Source: Macrothele yani (Eukaryota > Arthropoda > Arachnida > Araneae > Macrothelidae). Taken from it: 64,000 bases of DNA. How positions within the stretch are numbered: position 1 is the first letter of the stretch; the number at the start of each line of letters is the position of its first letter. A model generated the notes under the pieces. It had not been told where the DNA came from. It made no database searches and worked only from the letters and a program-made list of their open reading frames with translations. The position numbers and the translations under genes were made by a program. Location: contig CM077007.1 in the NCBI GenBank assembly GCA_039090855.1, forward strand, positions 17,471,515 through 17,535,514, given 5' to 3'. Of this stretch, positions 1-10,412 are shown piece after piece.

Positions 1-2
1 TA

Positions 3-98
3 AGTATTGCTAAAGACTTCAACATTCCTTTTCGTTCACTAGCCAGATACTGCAATGAGATAACACAAGAAGACGTCGATCCTATCTCCAGCAAATGA
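3..98 (+). pseudogene. pogo/jerky-like transposase HTH fragment
   Basis: One frame reads AKDFNIPFRSLARYCNEI and then about 12 more residues to a TGA at 96-98. The pattern 'aa-k-FNIP--TL-ry' is the recognition helix of psq-type helix-turn-helix domains found in pogo/Tigger and jerky-like DDE transposases. The fragment begins at or before the left edge of the window, so the upstream part is not visible, and no catalytic domain follows. It is most likely a transposon scrap. A domesticated psq-domain exon is possible but nothing here supports it. Confidence 0.4.
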
Positions 99-329
99 TA
101 ATTGAGCAAATTCTACATGCCGGAAATGTAAGAATCGGAACAATGGGCTGCTTTGCATATGTAAGTAGGATCATTGGTTGCATTTGTTTAACTATACTGA
201 GCACTTTTTTGGCGAGATATTTGCATGGGCTTTCCAGTTTAAGCAGTACATTGAACATTGCTAAAAATCCACAAGTGTTTTTGTTACTTAACATGACAGT
301 TACAAAGAGATCAGACAGTTCCTAACAAA

Positions 330-1990
330 AAGATAGAGCATTTAATTAAACTTCTAATAGGGTTTTTTTCTAGGATTTTTTTTTATTTAAATTGCAAATT
401 CATGGCAAAAACTCATCTCCTTCATCAGGAAGACAAGTGACTGCTTGAATAAAGGATAAGAGTTTTCTTTGAAACTTTGCAATTTAATTTTGAAAAGATT
501 TCCTCAAAGAAAACCATATTACAAGTTTAATTAAGTGTTTAATTTAATAAGCTAGAAGCCAGTTTTCAAAGTGAGCTTTATTTAGACGAAACATTTTCTG
601 CAAAATTAGATTTCTCAATAAACTATATGTGTAGGCCAATTCTTTGTTAGAACTGTATATTGATTTCTCTTAGGTATTTAGGTTTATTAAAATTTTCTAA
701 CTATGAGGATTGTTTTGGATGTCAGCTGCTATTGTTATAATGGTTACATATCTAAAAATATCATATATATATATATCAAATATTGCTGTTCCTCGCATAT
801 GAAAATTGTGTGATTGGATTTTGTAAATGTGTACAACTAGCCCCATCCATGGGGGAAAATTGGCACATGCGTAGAGGTAATAATTTCAGAGAACTACAGC
901 TTACAAAACTGTGATAAAGGCTAACAATGATTATCCTTTGATAGCCAAAATTGTATAATTCAAAATGGCAACTGTTAAATTTCCATGACTTTACTAGAAA
1001 AAATTATGAAAATCAGAAAGTCAAAAGTTTGCCTACTAACCCCTTAAACTTTATAATTCTCATAGGGGATTTATTGTGGCAAATGGATTTTTTTTTTTTA
1101 TGACAATGTAAAACTAACACAAAATTCTTAAGGTCATGTATGGGTTCTTGCCAAAATGCCAACTAGGAGTGGAGTCAACAAAATGCGCATGATGAGAAGT
1201 TTTGGCTGGGTACTGCAAAGCTCCCTTATTGAAGGAAAACTGGAACTGGAGGTAGAAGAGACTTGCTCGTAAAGTGCCAGCCTGGAAGTCGAGGGCTTTT
1301 AAACCCTGTAGCAATGAGATGTGACGTTGACACGTGTTTGGGCTGGAGAACCTGAATCAGCGATGTTTGGTGTTCTAGTTGATTAATAAATTTTGTTAGG
1401 TACATAATTTAGATGTCATTTAATAGATACTTGGCTTTGGTTTGGTGTCGCCTTTCTGGAAAGAGCCTTGCAATTTTGTTTATTTATTTATTCATTTATT
1501 TTGCAACAAGGCTTTGTGAAACTGTGTGCTTTGGGGTGGCGGTTTGGGAAGAAATATGACAGATGTATATGCAAAGACTGCCATGAATTGGGGGTGGGGT
1601 GGGAGCAGGTATTGTCAAAATTAATACAGTGCAGCTAATGTTATGGCAGCATAATACTTGATGCCCTCAACTGTGACAACCCATCAGTTGAAAGCAACAA
1701 TGAGCACATATTTGTGTGCTTGAGAGAAAACAATATTACAGTTGATTTGTCTGGAGAAACTATACACACACACAGTTTGTTTTATTATTTTTCAGTGTCC
1801 TCTTCCCGTAGTCAAAAACTGTTAAATGCTTGTTCGGACGTTTCTACACTTCGTTAAAGTTGCAGTCAAGAAAAGGGGTTTTATAACAGAATACTAGTAA
1901 AAATGCCATGGTGGGAAAAATCTGCTGCTTTTCTGTTTTGAAAAGTTGGAATCTGGGGTGCTGTGGAAATACTAAAGTGCTTCATTTAAA
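330..1990. other. AT-rich intergenic DNA, no gene seen
   Basis: No coding frame, tRNA-like promoter or terminal repeat was recognised here. There are only short T-rich runs, a TATATA tract near 763-775 and an ATTT-rich stretch near 1478-1500. Confidence 0.5.
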
Positions 1991-2016
1991 TAAATCATAA
2001 ATGTTGCACTGACATC

Positions 2017-2190
2017 TTAATGGATGATAATGCGATAGCACATCATGCCAGAGTCTTGCAAGAATGGTTTGATGAGCACTGCGAGGATTTCTATTATCTC
2101 CCGTGGCCTCCACATTCACCTAACCTCAATCCTATTGAAAATGTGTGGCATATGGTAGAAAGAGCTATTCAGTGCTTATGTCCTCTTCTG
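2017..2190 (+). pseudogene. Tc1-like transposase, C-terminal fragment
   Basis: The frame starting MDDNAIAHHARVLQEWF and ending at about SPNLNPIENVWHMVER carries the second catalytic aspartate (DDNA) and the glutamate of the Tc1 signature (NPIEN-W), about 36 residues apart. The family normally has 34, so two residues appear inserted. The N-terminal DNA-binding region and first catalytic aspartate are absent upstream. Downstream the frame runs into a CAT/CAA-rich microsatellite at about 2195-2222. It is a dead transposon remnant. Confidence 0.7.
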
Positions 2191-2249
2191 TCAACACCAT
2201 CATCATCATCATCAACAACCACCACCTTGGGAAGATTCCCATAGGTGTC

Positions 2250-3780
2250 TGTCACCATAGAACAGATATCAATCGTCTTGTATTGTTTTAGTACCAGCGC
2301 ATCGACACACATCTGCCAAACCCTATCAGTTTAGGGAAGGAGGGGGTCCAAGGACAAAGTGCGTCCGGGGCCAATTTTTATTGGGAACCATCTGTGCATT
2401 CACGTCCCCAAACTCTGGGAATTTGCGGAAAACCCCGGAAAAGCCGCAGACTAGTTATCCGTCAAGTCTAGGGTTCCAATACACTGATATTTTGCTGCAG
2501 GAATGTTTATTTTTGTACCAAAACGATTCAAGCACCTCCATAGAATCAATGCTGCATCTTGTACTTGCTGTCATTCGTAATAAAAGTGGCCCTATACTCA
2601 ATACTAAAAAGTTCGTATCTTTTTGGCTTGTGTCTATGTATAAGTTAATGATTATTACAATTTTAATTTGATTTAATGTTTCTTACATTATTCAGTATTT
2701 CAATCCTTCCCCCTTCCTCCAAAAAAAAGAATCACGTGTGAAAGGTGAAGCACATCCCCTCTACTGCCTCTCCCACACATTCAGTTTCAATCTGTAAATT
2801 GGACTAGTGACTAGTTTAGAACTATAAATTGGACTAGTGACTAATCGTACCCGTGTGAAAAAGTTAACTGAGGCATTCCATCCAGTTTGTAATTGCATCA
2901 AACACAAATGTACAAATTAATGATGGACCATTTACGAGTGATTCATCCACAACGAATGACTCTTCACTGTGAGTGGTTCGCACTCACCGCTATGAATGAT
3001 CACTCATTCCATCATTACTTTGACACACACTGAACCAGCAACACGTTTGACTTTATTCCACCTGAATAAGTTTGGAAACTAATTCCCAATCAGAAAAGTA
3101 ATGTTGAAAATTATCAAGTGTCAACTGTTATGTGAGTGAGTAATCAGTAGTCAGCTGAGAAATAATGGTGAAACTTAAGAATGGGAATGATTCGTGAATG
3201 CAATTCATTTGAATGGTTTGCCTGAATTGTCCGGCTCATACAAACTTATGGCATATTATTCATTGTGAATGGTGAATGATCAAGAGCTCATTTGGGCAGT
3301 TTGTCAAAAAAGTTGTGGCCTTGAAAGGGCAACATGGGATCCCTGCAGCGAATACTTGACTCAGTGAGTGTCAGGGCCTCCTGGACCATAGGGGCAACCG
3401 GGGAAGGGGCCCCGTGCTTTTATGGGGTCCCACAGTTTTGGAAATTGAGAACAAAATTATTTTCTGTAGAATTATTGATATTTATTATTACTTTTTTAAG
3501 TTTTGTGCGCAAGGCCCTTAAGCACATATTTTTATTTTGTTTCCAATCCCCACTACACCACACACACTTTCTAATAGGTTATTGCCCTTTGTCATATAAA
3601 TACTGAGATTTCCAGATTTCAAGTAATTATTGTAGCCACCTTAATTTTTTTTTTTCTATTAATACATTCATGAAATGACAACTGAATTGGATCATTTTGT
3701 GGCGTCTTGCTTTCATATATTCAACAATTTGTACGTAAACCAGGTAGGCTTAATTAAATTTAAAATAAAATAATATCAAA
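2250..3780. other. Intergenic DNA with minor local repeats
   Basis: No gene was recognised. A short direct repeat containing ATTGGACTAGTGACTA occurs twice at about 2796-2842. The stretch 2930-3290 holds many variants of GAATGATYCATTC in both orientations, a self-complementary pattern seen again near 14440 and 63290-63420. The open frame at 3334-3606 has no recognisable protein features. Confidence 0.4.
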
Positions 3781-3887
3781 ATTGCTTTTTAGTTATATAT
3801 ATATATAACTAAAAAACAATTTTGGTATATATATATATTATTACTTTTTAATAAATATATTAAAAAGTAATAATAATAATATATATT

Positions 3888-4487
3888 CTATAAAGAGGAT
3901 ACCTAAGCAAAAAAATACAAATATAATTTTGACTCACACCTAGTACAACATAGAAAAGGTTATGTATCTACCTGTGTGAGTAAAAGGAGAAAAGATAAAA
4001 AAATAAAATAAAACAACTGAATGTAGAAGGTGTCGAGAATACTGAGCCTTGGCTTTATCAAGGACCAGCAAAAACTCTGCATTTTCTCACTTCCACAAAG
4101 ACCTAGTTGGAAATGGGTTTCTGCAAGGCCATAGATGCAAGTAACATTCCCACCTAAAATAGTTTAAAAAATATATATATTTGTCATGTCCTCCGTAGAG
4201 TTGCATGACCTAGCGCTAGTTAACAATTTCGCTTGCATCCATTAACCTTCCTGGCCCGACCCATGCTCTTCATCTGTTACTATTAAACAGAGAGAAGAAG
4301 ATTAAAGAGAACTCAAGCTGTGAGAGTGACATAATAATTAGAAACGATTTTCAGCCATAATGAAATTCCAAGTTCGTTTGAGAGAGAATTTAAACCTGAA
4401 AATCAATGCAAAAGAAATCCAAATTTTTACATTGCAATTAAAAAAGGAAATATTATTTTTTAACGAACAGAATTTTGAAAGAAAATC
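3888..4487 (+). repeat. Left inverted arm (about 600 bp) of copy A
   Basis: It begins TATAAAGAGGATACCTAAGC and pairs with 5500-6105. The same sequence in direct orientation, with scattered differences, forms the left arm of copy B at 6248-6845. Confidence 0.85.
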
Positions 4488-5499
4488 TGCTTTAATTTTC
4501 TACACAGTTAATAATATGATTCTGACCAATCAAAGCCGTAAGGAAGTTGGCTAGAGGATGCCTATTAACTACCTAAAGGAACCTTAGTGCTATGGATATG
4601 ACGGTCCTATTAAAACAAAAAAATTAAATAATATAAACAAAATCACAAAAAAGCTTAAAAATCTGTTTATAAAAGAAAATAAAAACAAATAAAAAAGAAA
4701 ACTAGTTATTCATCACTAGGATAGCTATACTAAAAATAGTAAAACCAACATTAAAATTAATAAGATTCTGATTAATCTATAGAAGCTCACTAAGGTGATT
4801 TAATACATGCAAAGATTATTAAATACACTGCTCGTGTATTTTATAATATTTCTCATGTATTCTGGAGAGTTAATTCTGCTCTTTCTTATCATACAGATCC
4901 ACAGTCTTAAGTTTATATATTTTTTTTTTCTCTGGTTAAAATCTCCGCGCGTTGGTTTCTTGCTGTATGAGGAGGCCATCAGCCCCACCCTCACTGCCCC
5001 CAGCGTCTAGGGAGTGGCGGAAGAGGTCAGCCATGTTCTTCTCTTGTGAGGAGAAAAGTTTTTGTCACACAAGAGGTAAGCTCTCTTCCTTGTTTTTGGG
5101 TTCTAGGTTTTATAAGTTCAATGTTTGTACTTCATGTACTTTTTCTCTGTCGTTTTTTAGCTTTTCAGCTTTTAGGCATTGGTTTGTCTGTTAACATTTT
5201 TGCGGGTTTTAACTCTTTCTTCTCTTTGTAACTTTGTGCGTCTTTTGGGGTACCTAGGAACAGAAGATGGCTAAGCTTGTTCCTTTTCTATGCGCTGTCT
5301 ATGCGCTGTTTTTTCAAAGTAGTTAAGTTCTTAATAACTAATTAATTATGCACTTAAAGCACTGCTGAAATACTTTGTACATATTGCAACTAACTGTTTA
5401 AGGTATATAACTTTCACAAAGTTTTCTTTAGTTAATTATTATCTTTAACGTATTCTCGTTTTCGTGCTGTCATAAGTTGTAGAGTAGGGGTTTTAGACT

Positions 5500-6105
5500 C
5501 AAGTTTTCTTTCAAAATTCTGTTCGTTAAAAAATAATATTTCCTTTTTTAATTGCAATGTAAAAATTTGGATTTCTTTTGCATTGATTTTCAGGTTTAAA
5601 TTCTCTCTCAAACGAACTTGGAATTTCGTTATGGCTGAAAATCATTTCTAATTATTATGTCACTCTCACAGCTTGAGTTCTCTTTAATCTTCTTCTCTCT
5701 GTTTAATAGTAACAGATGAAGAGCATGGGTCGGGCCAGGAAGGTTAATGGATGCAAGCGAAATTGTTAACTAGCGCTAGGTCATGCAACTCTACGGAGGA
5801 CATGACAAATATATATATTTTTTAAACTATTTTAGGTGGGAATGTTACTTGCATCTATGGCCTTGCAGAAACCCATTTCCAACTAGGTCTTTGTGGAAGT
5901 GAGAAAATGCAGAGTTTTTGCTGGTCCTTGATAAAGCCAAGGCTCAGTATTCTCGACACCTTCTACATTCAGTTGTTTTATTTTATTTTTTTATCTTTTC
6001 TCCTTTTACTCACACAGGTAGATACATAACCTTTTCTATGTTGTACTAGGTGTGAGTCAAAATTATATTTGTATTTTTTTGCTTAGGTATCCTCTTTATA
6101 GAATG
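5500..6105 (-). repeat. Right inverted arm (about 600 bp) of copy A
   Basis: It is the reverse complement of 3888-4487 and shares the copy-A variants, for example GCGCTAG where copy B has GCACTAG, and GAGGATACC where copy B has GAAGATACC. Confidence 0.85.
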
Positions 6106-7117
6106 TGAATTCTGAATTTTCAAAACTGCTGCGTTGCGCGTTTTGATTTTCAGGTTATTTTGCAACCTTCGTTTTAAATTCTAAAGTTTTTCCTTAGTCT
6201 TCAGTTTTGCTCTTAAATAATAATATATATATATATATATATATATACTATAAAGAAGATACCTAAGCAAAAAAATACATATATAATTTTGACTCACACC
6301 TAATACAACATAGAAAAGGTTATGTATCTACCTGTGTGAGTAAAAGGAGAAAAGATAAAAAAATAAAATAAAACAACTGAATGTAGAAGGTGTCGAGAAT
6401 ACTGAGCCTTGGCTTTATCAAGGACCAGCAAAAACTCTGCATTTTCTCACTTCCACAAAGACCTAGTTGGAAATGGGTTTCTGCAAGGCCATAGATGCAA
6501 GTAACATTCCCACCTAAAATAGTTTAAAAAATATATATATAAGTCATGTCCTCCGTAGAGTAGCATGACCTAGCACTAGTTAACAATTTCGCTTGCATCC
6601 ATTAACCTTCATGGCCCGACCCATGCTCTTCATCTGTTACTATTAAACAGAGAGAAGAAGATTAAAGAGAACTCAAGCTGTGAGAGTGACATAATAAATA
6701 GAAATGATTTTCAGCTATAACGAAATTCCAAGTTCGTTTGAGAGAGAATTTAAACCTGAAAAACAATGCAAAAGAAATCCAAATTTTACATTGCAATTAA
6801 AAAAGGAAATGTTAATTTATAACGAACAGATTTTTGAAAGAAAACTTGAGTCTAAAACCCCCTACTCTACAACTTATGACAGCACGAAAACGAGAATAAG
6901 TTAAAGATAATAATTAACTAAAGAAAACTTTGTGAAAGTTATATACCTTAAACAGTTAGTTGCAATATGTACAAAGTATTTCAGCAGTGCTTTAAGTGCA
7001 TAATTAATTAGTTATTAAGAACTTAACTACTTTGAAAAAACAGCGCATAGACAGCGCATAGAAAAGGAACAAGCTTAGCCTTCTTCTGTTCCTAGGTACC
7101 CCAAAAGACGCTCAAAG

Positions 7118-7540
7118 TTACAAAGAAAAGTAAGAGTTAAAACCCGCATAAATGTTAACAGACAAACCAATGCTTAAAAGCTGAAAAGCTAAAAAACGAC
7201 AGAGAAAAGGTACATAAAGTACAAACATTGAACTTATAAAACCTAGAACCCAATAACAAGGAAGAGAGCTTACCTCTTGTGTGACAAAAACTTTTCTCCA
7301 CACAAGAGGAGAACATGGCTGACCCCTTCCGCCACTCCCTAGACGCTGGGGGGCAGTGAGGGTGGGGCTGATGGCCTCCTCATACAGCAAGAAACCAACG
7401 CGCGGAGATTTTAACCAGAGAAAAAAATATATAAACTTAAGACTGTGGATCTGTATGATCAGAATGAGCAGAATTAACTCTCCAGAATACATGAGAAATA
7501 TTATAAAATACACGAGCAGTTTATTTAATAATCTTTGCAT
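7118..7540 (-). CDS. Hydrophobic 140-residue open frame in the RT-element 3' region
   Basis: The frame runs MQRLLNKLLVYFIIFLMYSG to GFNSYFSL and contains several hydrophobic stretches. The equivalent frame in copy A is broken into 4807-5010 and 4952-5231, with a stop just after ISPTLTAPS. The hydrophobicity may only reflect T-rich DNA. A GAG|GTAAGC splice-donor-like motif lies inside it (near 7274), which argues for an untranslated or intronic role. A real protein is doubtful. Confidence 0.2.
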   Translation of the reverse strand: MQRLLNKLLVYFIIFLMYSGELILLILIIQIHSLKFIYFFLWLKSPRVGFLLYEEAISPTLTAPQRLGSGGRGQPCSPLVWRKVFVTQEVSSLPCYWVLGFISSMFVLYVPFLCRFLAFQLLSIGLSVNIYAGFNSYFSL

Positions 7541-7851
7541 GTATTAAATCACCTTAGTGAACTTCTATAGATTAATCAGAATCTTATTAATTTTAATGTT
7601 GGTTTTACTATTTTTAGTATAGCTATCCTAGTGATGAATAACTAGTTTTCTTTTTTATTTGTTTTTATTTTCTTTTATAAACAGATTTTTAAGCTTTTTT
7701 TGTGATTTTGTTTATATTATTTAATTTTTTGTTTTAATAGGACCGTCATATCCATAGCACTAAGGTTCCTTTAGGTAGTTAATAGGCATCCTCTAGCCAA
7801 CTTCCTTACGGCTTTGATTGGTCAGAATCATATTATTAACTGTGTAGAAAA

Positions 7852-9507
7852 TTAAAGCAGATCTGCCAACCTTACTCTATTATTCAGAATAATTTTTCTT
7901 AAAGTTCTTTTGATGAAAGAAGAAGGAATTCCGTTCTCTAGAAAACTTTCTAATAGTATATTAATGTGGTAATTGAAATCCAAATTGTTGCTGCAAATTC
8001 TTGAAATTCTTAGGACCTGAGAAATTAGTACATTCTCAATTACTTTGGTTGAAATGTTATTATTCCAGTGTAGATATTTAATTACTTTGAAAGGAAAATT
8101 AACTCTTTTATCAAAGAGGCTAATAGATGGGTTACCTCTGTTGAGCTTAATGCTTAAGTCTAGGAACTCAAGTTCCTGATTACTGTGGTTGGTTTTACAT
8201 AAGTTAAGAGAGCTAGGATAGATATTATCAAAATCACTCTCTATAACTTCGGAATTATTGATACACAGCAGATCATCAATATAATTAAAAGTGTAAAGGT
8301 AGTTATCTGAGCAGGTGGGGTGATTTTTAATGAATTTATATTCCTTAAAGAACAGGAATAGATTAGCGATATTTGTGGACGTTGATGTTCCCATTGGAAT
8401 ACCGTTCACTTGCTTATAGAGAGTATTATTATATAAGATATGGTTATTTTTTATGCAGCAATTGAGATAAGAGTTCCAAGTTCCTTCATCAACAAATTGG
8501 TTAAGTTTAAATTCTGCATACAGCTCTTTAAAGGTAGTGATTATATCTGATAGAGGCAGATTAGTATATAGGTTTTCAAAATCATAACTATTAATATCTA
8601 GGGGACAAACTTTGAGTATAGTAGAAATTACTTCTGCATTATTATTAATTATCCAAAAATCTCTGTACATCAAGTTAGAACAGTTTCTAATGTGTTTCAA
8701 AACCTTCTTTAAGACATCTTCAAAAGCAAGATCTATTTTCTTTTTATGACTCCTTACTCCACTAGCTATGAACCTGAACTTCACAGGATCCTTATGAAAC
8801 TTAACCGTTGCAAAAAGAAATGGAAATTCAGGCCCATATCTTCTAGTTTGTGGAATTTTAAGTTTCTTGAAGAATGCCTTAAACCGATTTTCTAACTGCT
8901 TGGTAGAATAACTTACGGGCTCGTATGTTACTCTATTATTGAGTTCCATAGTTAACAATTCAAAATAGAACTTCTTACAGATAATTGCAAAATTATTGCT
9001 AGCTTTATCCGTAGTGGTAAAAATAAATTGGTCTTGTAGTTTGGAGAGTGACCTTTTAGCTTCTCCAGAGAAAAAGAGATTTCTGTCGAAACAAAAGTCC
9101 AGACCTGCCAACTCACCGGTGAAGCTATTGATTATATTATATTTCCATTCTGCGAAGGCCTCAATAGGCTGATTGTACGTCAAACTGGTTTTTACGATGT
9201 ACTTATTTACATCTTGAGTGAAGCTCTCAAGAATCCTTTCTTTGGAAATTGTGAAGGAAGGTCTGAATTTAGAGCCATACTCTAATAAATTCCTAAGCTT
9301 TTCATTTTCAACATAACTCAAGTTTCCGGTGATAATATGGTTGTAATTCTTATCATAGTGAACTGTTTCTTTATGTTCATCACAAGAACAAGTAGTAATT
9401 ACAGGAATGTAGCTCGAAGAGTTAAGTTTGTAGTTTTTAACTATTGACCCTAAGGTCTTAACATATTTAAAACTTACAATAGACTGGTGCCTGTGGATGG
9501 GAAAAAA
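7852..9507 (-). CDS. Reverse transcriptase of Penelope-like type
   Basis: The frame is open from about 9507 to the stop at 7852 and would give about 550 residues. An upstream region has C-x-C (TCSCDEH) and NHIITGNLSYVENEKLR. RT motifs follow in order: TDKASNNFAIICK (template/nucleotide binding), FATVKFHKDPVKFRFIAS (fingers), SYDFENLYTNL (catalytic Asp of motif A), NGIPMGTSTSTNIANL (motif B), FNYIDDLLCINN (motif C, catalytic Asp pair) and ELEFLDLSIKL (motif D). All three catalytic aspartates look intact and there is no internal stop, which suggests recent activity. The C-terminus (SQVLRISRIC, then FIKRTLRKII) is a thumb-like region and no GIY-YIG follows. A TTG or non-AUG start at 9321 is not necessary, because the frame continues upstream through a probable 1-bp slip in a T7 run at 9501-9507. 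Template and partner RNA are unknown. Related RTs of lancelets and cnidarians come to mind, but that is memory, not a search. Confidence 0.85.
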   Translation of the reverse strand, partial: FFPIHRHQSIVSFKYVKTLGSIVKNYKLNSSSYIPVITTCSCDEHKETVHYDKNYNHIITGNLSYVENEKLRNLLEYGSKFRPSFTISKERILESFTQDVNKYIVKTSLTYNQPIEAFAEWKYNIINSFTGELAGLDFCFDRNLFFSGEAKRSLSKLQDQFIFTTTDKASNNFAIICKKFYFELLTMELNNRVTYEPVSYSTKQLENRFKAFFKKLKIPQTRRYGPEFPFLFATVKFHKDPVKFRFIASGVRSHKKKIDLAFEDVLKKVLKHIRNCSNLMYRDFWIINNNAEVISTILKVCPLDINSYDFENLYTNLPLSDIITTFKELYAEFKLNQFVDEGTWNSYLNCCIKNNHILYNNTLYKQVNGIPMGTSTSTNIANLFLFFKEYKFIKNHPTCSDNYLYTFNYIDDLLCINNSEVIESDFDNIYPSSLNLCKTNHSNQELEFLDLSIKLNRGNPSISLFDKRVNFPFKVIKYLHWNNNISTKVIENVLISQVLRISRICSNNLDFNYHINILLESFLENGIPSSFIKRTLRKIILNNRVRLADLL

Positions 9508-9868
9508 ACTGCATTTTTGTAGAACAGCTTCCTTACATTGAGATTATCGTAGGCTTTATTTAGGAACCTGATGGTAACAAAATTACTGGAAAATTCTTTA
9601 AGAGAAATTTTATCTTTAAGAATATGTTTAAGAATGTCCAGAACCAAAGCAAAAACATGCTTATCAACATGGTCAGCAGTTTCATTCCAGAATTTGAAAA
9701 AACATTTAAGGACAGAGTGCTTGAAGGACTTGAGAATTTTGTAAGTATTTTTAACAAAATTAGTGCCAGTTTTAAAGCTTTCCAGAGTTTTTAGCAAGTT
9801 AGCAAAATCAACTTTGCTTGATGTGCGAAATAACCTCTGTCCTCTATTACCTCTAGAGCAGCACCTTC
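9508..9868 (-). CDS. N-terminal part of the RT-element protein
   Basis: This frame is open from inside the terminal arm and reads RRCCSRGNRGQR, then FANLLKTLESFKTG and about 95 more residues (to KNAVFF), before meeting the T7 run at 9501-9507. Past that point the reading continues in the RT frame if one base is lost or gained, so I read the two frames as one original protein of about 650 residues with a single frameshift. The N-terminus is Lys-rich and helical, with a basic Cys cluster at its start. I do not recognise a domain. Ribosomal frameshifting at the homopolymer is an alternative to a mutation. Confidence 0.55.
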
Positions 9869-10412
9869 TACATTCAGTTGTTTTATTTTATTTTTTTATC
9901 TTTTCTCCTTTTACTCACACAGGTAGATACATAACCTTTTCTATGTTGTATTAGGTGTGAGTCAAAATTATATATGTATTTTTTTGCTTAGGTATCTTCT
10001 TTATAGAATGTGAATTCTGAATTTTCGAAACTGCTGCGTTGCGCGTTTTGATTTTCAGGTTATTTTGCACCCTTCGTTTTAAATTCTAAAATTTTTTTCC
10101 TTAGTCTTCAGTTTTGCTCTTAAGTATATATATATACACTACACAGGGGTCCAAAATTACACTCGTCCGTGACGAATCAATAATTATAGCTGATGAGTAA
10201 CACTACAAAGCAACCATTTTTTTTAAATTAACAGCCAATTTAAACTCACTGGTTTTAATCACTGTCATAAAAATTTCCTGCTTTTCTTGAGTAATATGCG
10301 TCAGAACAAGAGCGTAATTAGTCATTATCATAAGCATAGCCAACAGGGGAGGGAGAGTCTGGACTCCTCTTAAGGAGAATTCAGTACAAATTTAAAGTGA
10401 TATGTATGTATA

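Larger units (their letters stand above)
3888..6217. mobile_element. RT-element copy A: non-coding inverted-repeat form
   Basis: This copy is a giant foldback. The left arm 3888-4487 is the reverse complement of 5500-6105, and the whole stretch 4487-6105 is the reverse complement of 6248-7863 in copy B. The right end carries about 110 extra bases (6106-6217) ending TTTTGCTCTTAA, shared with the right end of copy B and missing at the left end. It contains no RT sequence: the left arm joins the inner part at the base corresponding to the 3' end of the RT gene in copy B. TA-rich microsatellites flank both sides. Arm-specific variants match between the two arms (see findings). Inference: a non-autonomous or rearranged copy of a Penelope-like retroelement, which characteristically have complex, partly inverted pseudo-LTRs. 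A DNA element with long TIRs is the alternative. Confidence 0.75.
6248..10130 (-). mobile_element. RT-element copy B: RT-bearing form (Penelope-like)
   Basis: On the minus strand the order is: terminal segment 10130-10004, a 140-bp piece of the arm (10003-9863), an upstream frame, the RT gene, about 1 kb of 3' sequence (7851-6846), and the 600-bp arm in inverted orientation (6845-6248). Only the first ~140 bp of the arm is present at the RT 5' side, so the terminal inverted repeat is about 140 bp. TA microsatellites flank both ends, as in copy A. The RT resembles the Penelope-like clade in motif order, but no GIY-YIG endonuclease was seen inside this copy. This may be a complete unit, or two rearranged pieces of a tandem array. 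Confidence 0.7.

Noticed and set aside
7118..7540. Membrane protein gene as a cargo of the RT element
   Set aside because: The frame is interrupted in copy A, overlaps splice-like signals, and its hydrophobicity follows from T-rich codons. Kept only as a low-confidence feature.
3888..10130. DIRS-type element
   Set aside because: Inverted repeats plus RT suggested DIRS, but the RT motifs (YIDD with the NGIPMGT block) are not DIRS-like and no tyrosine recombinase frame was seen.
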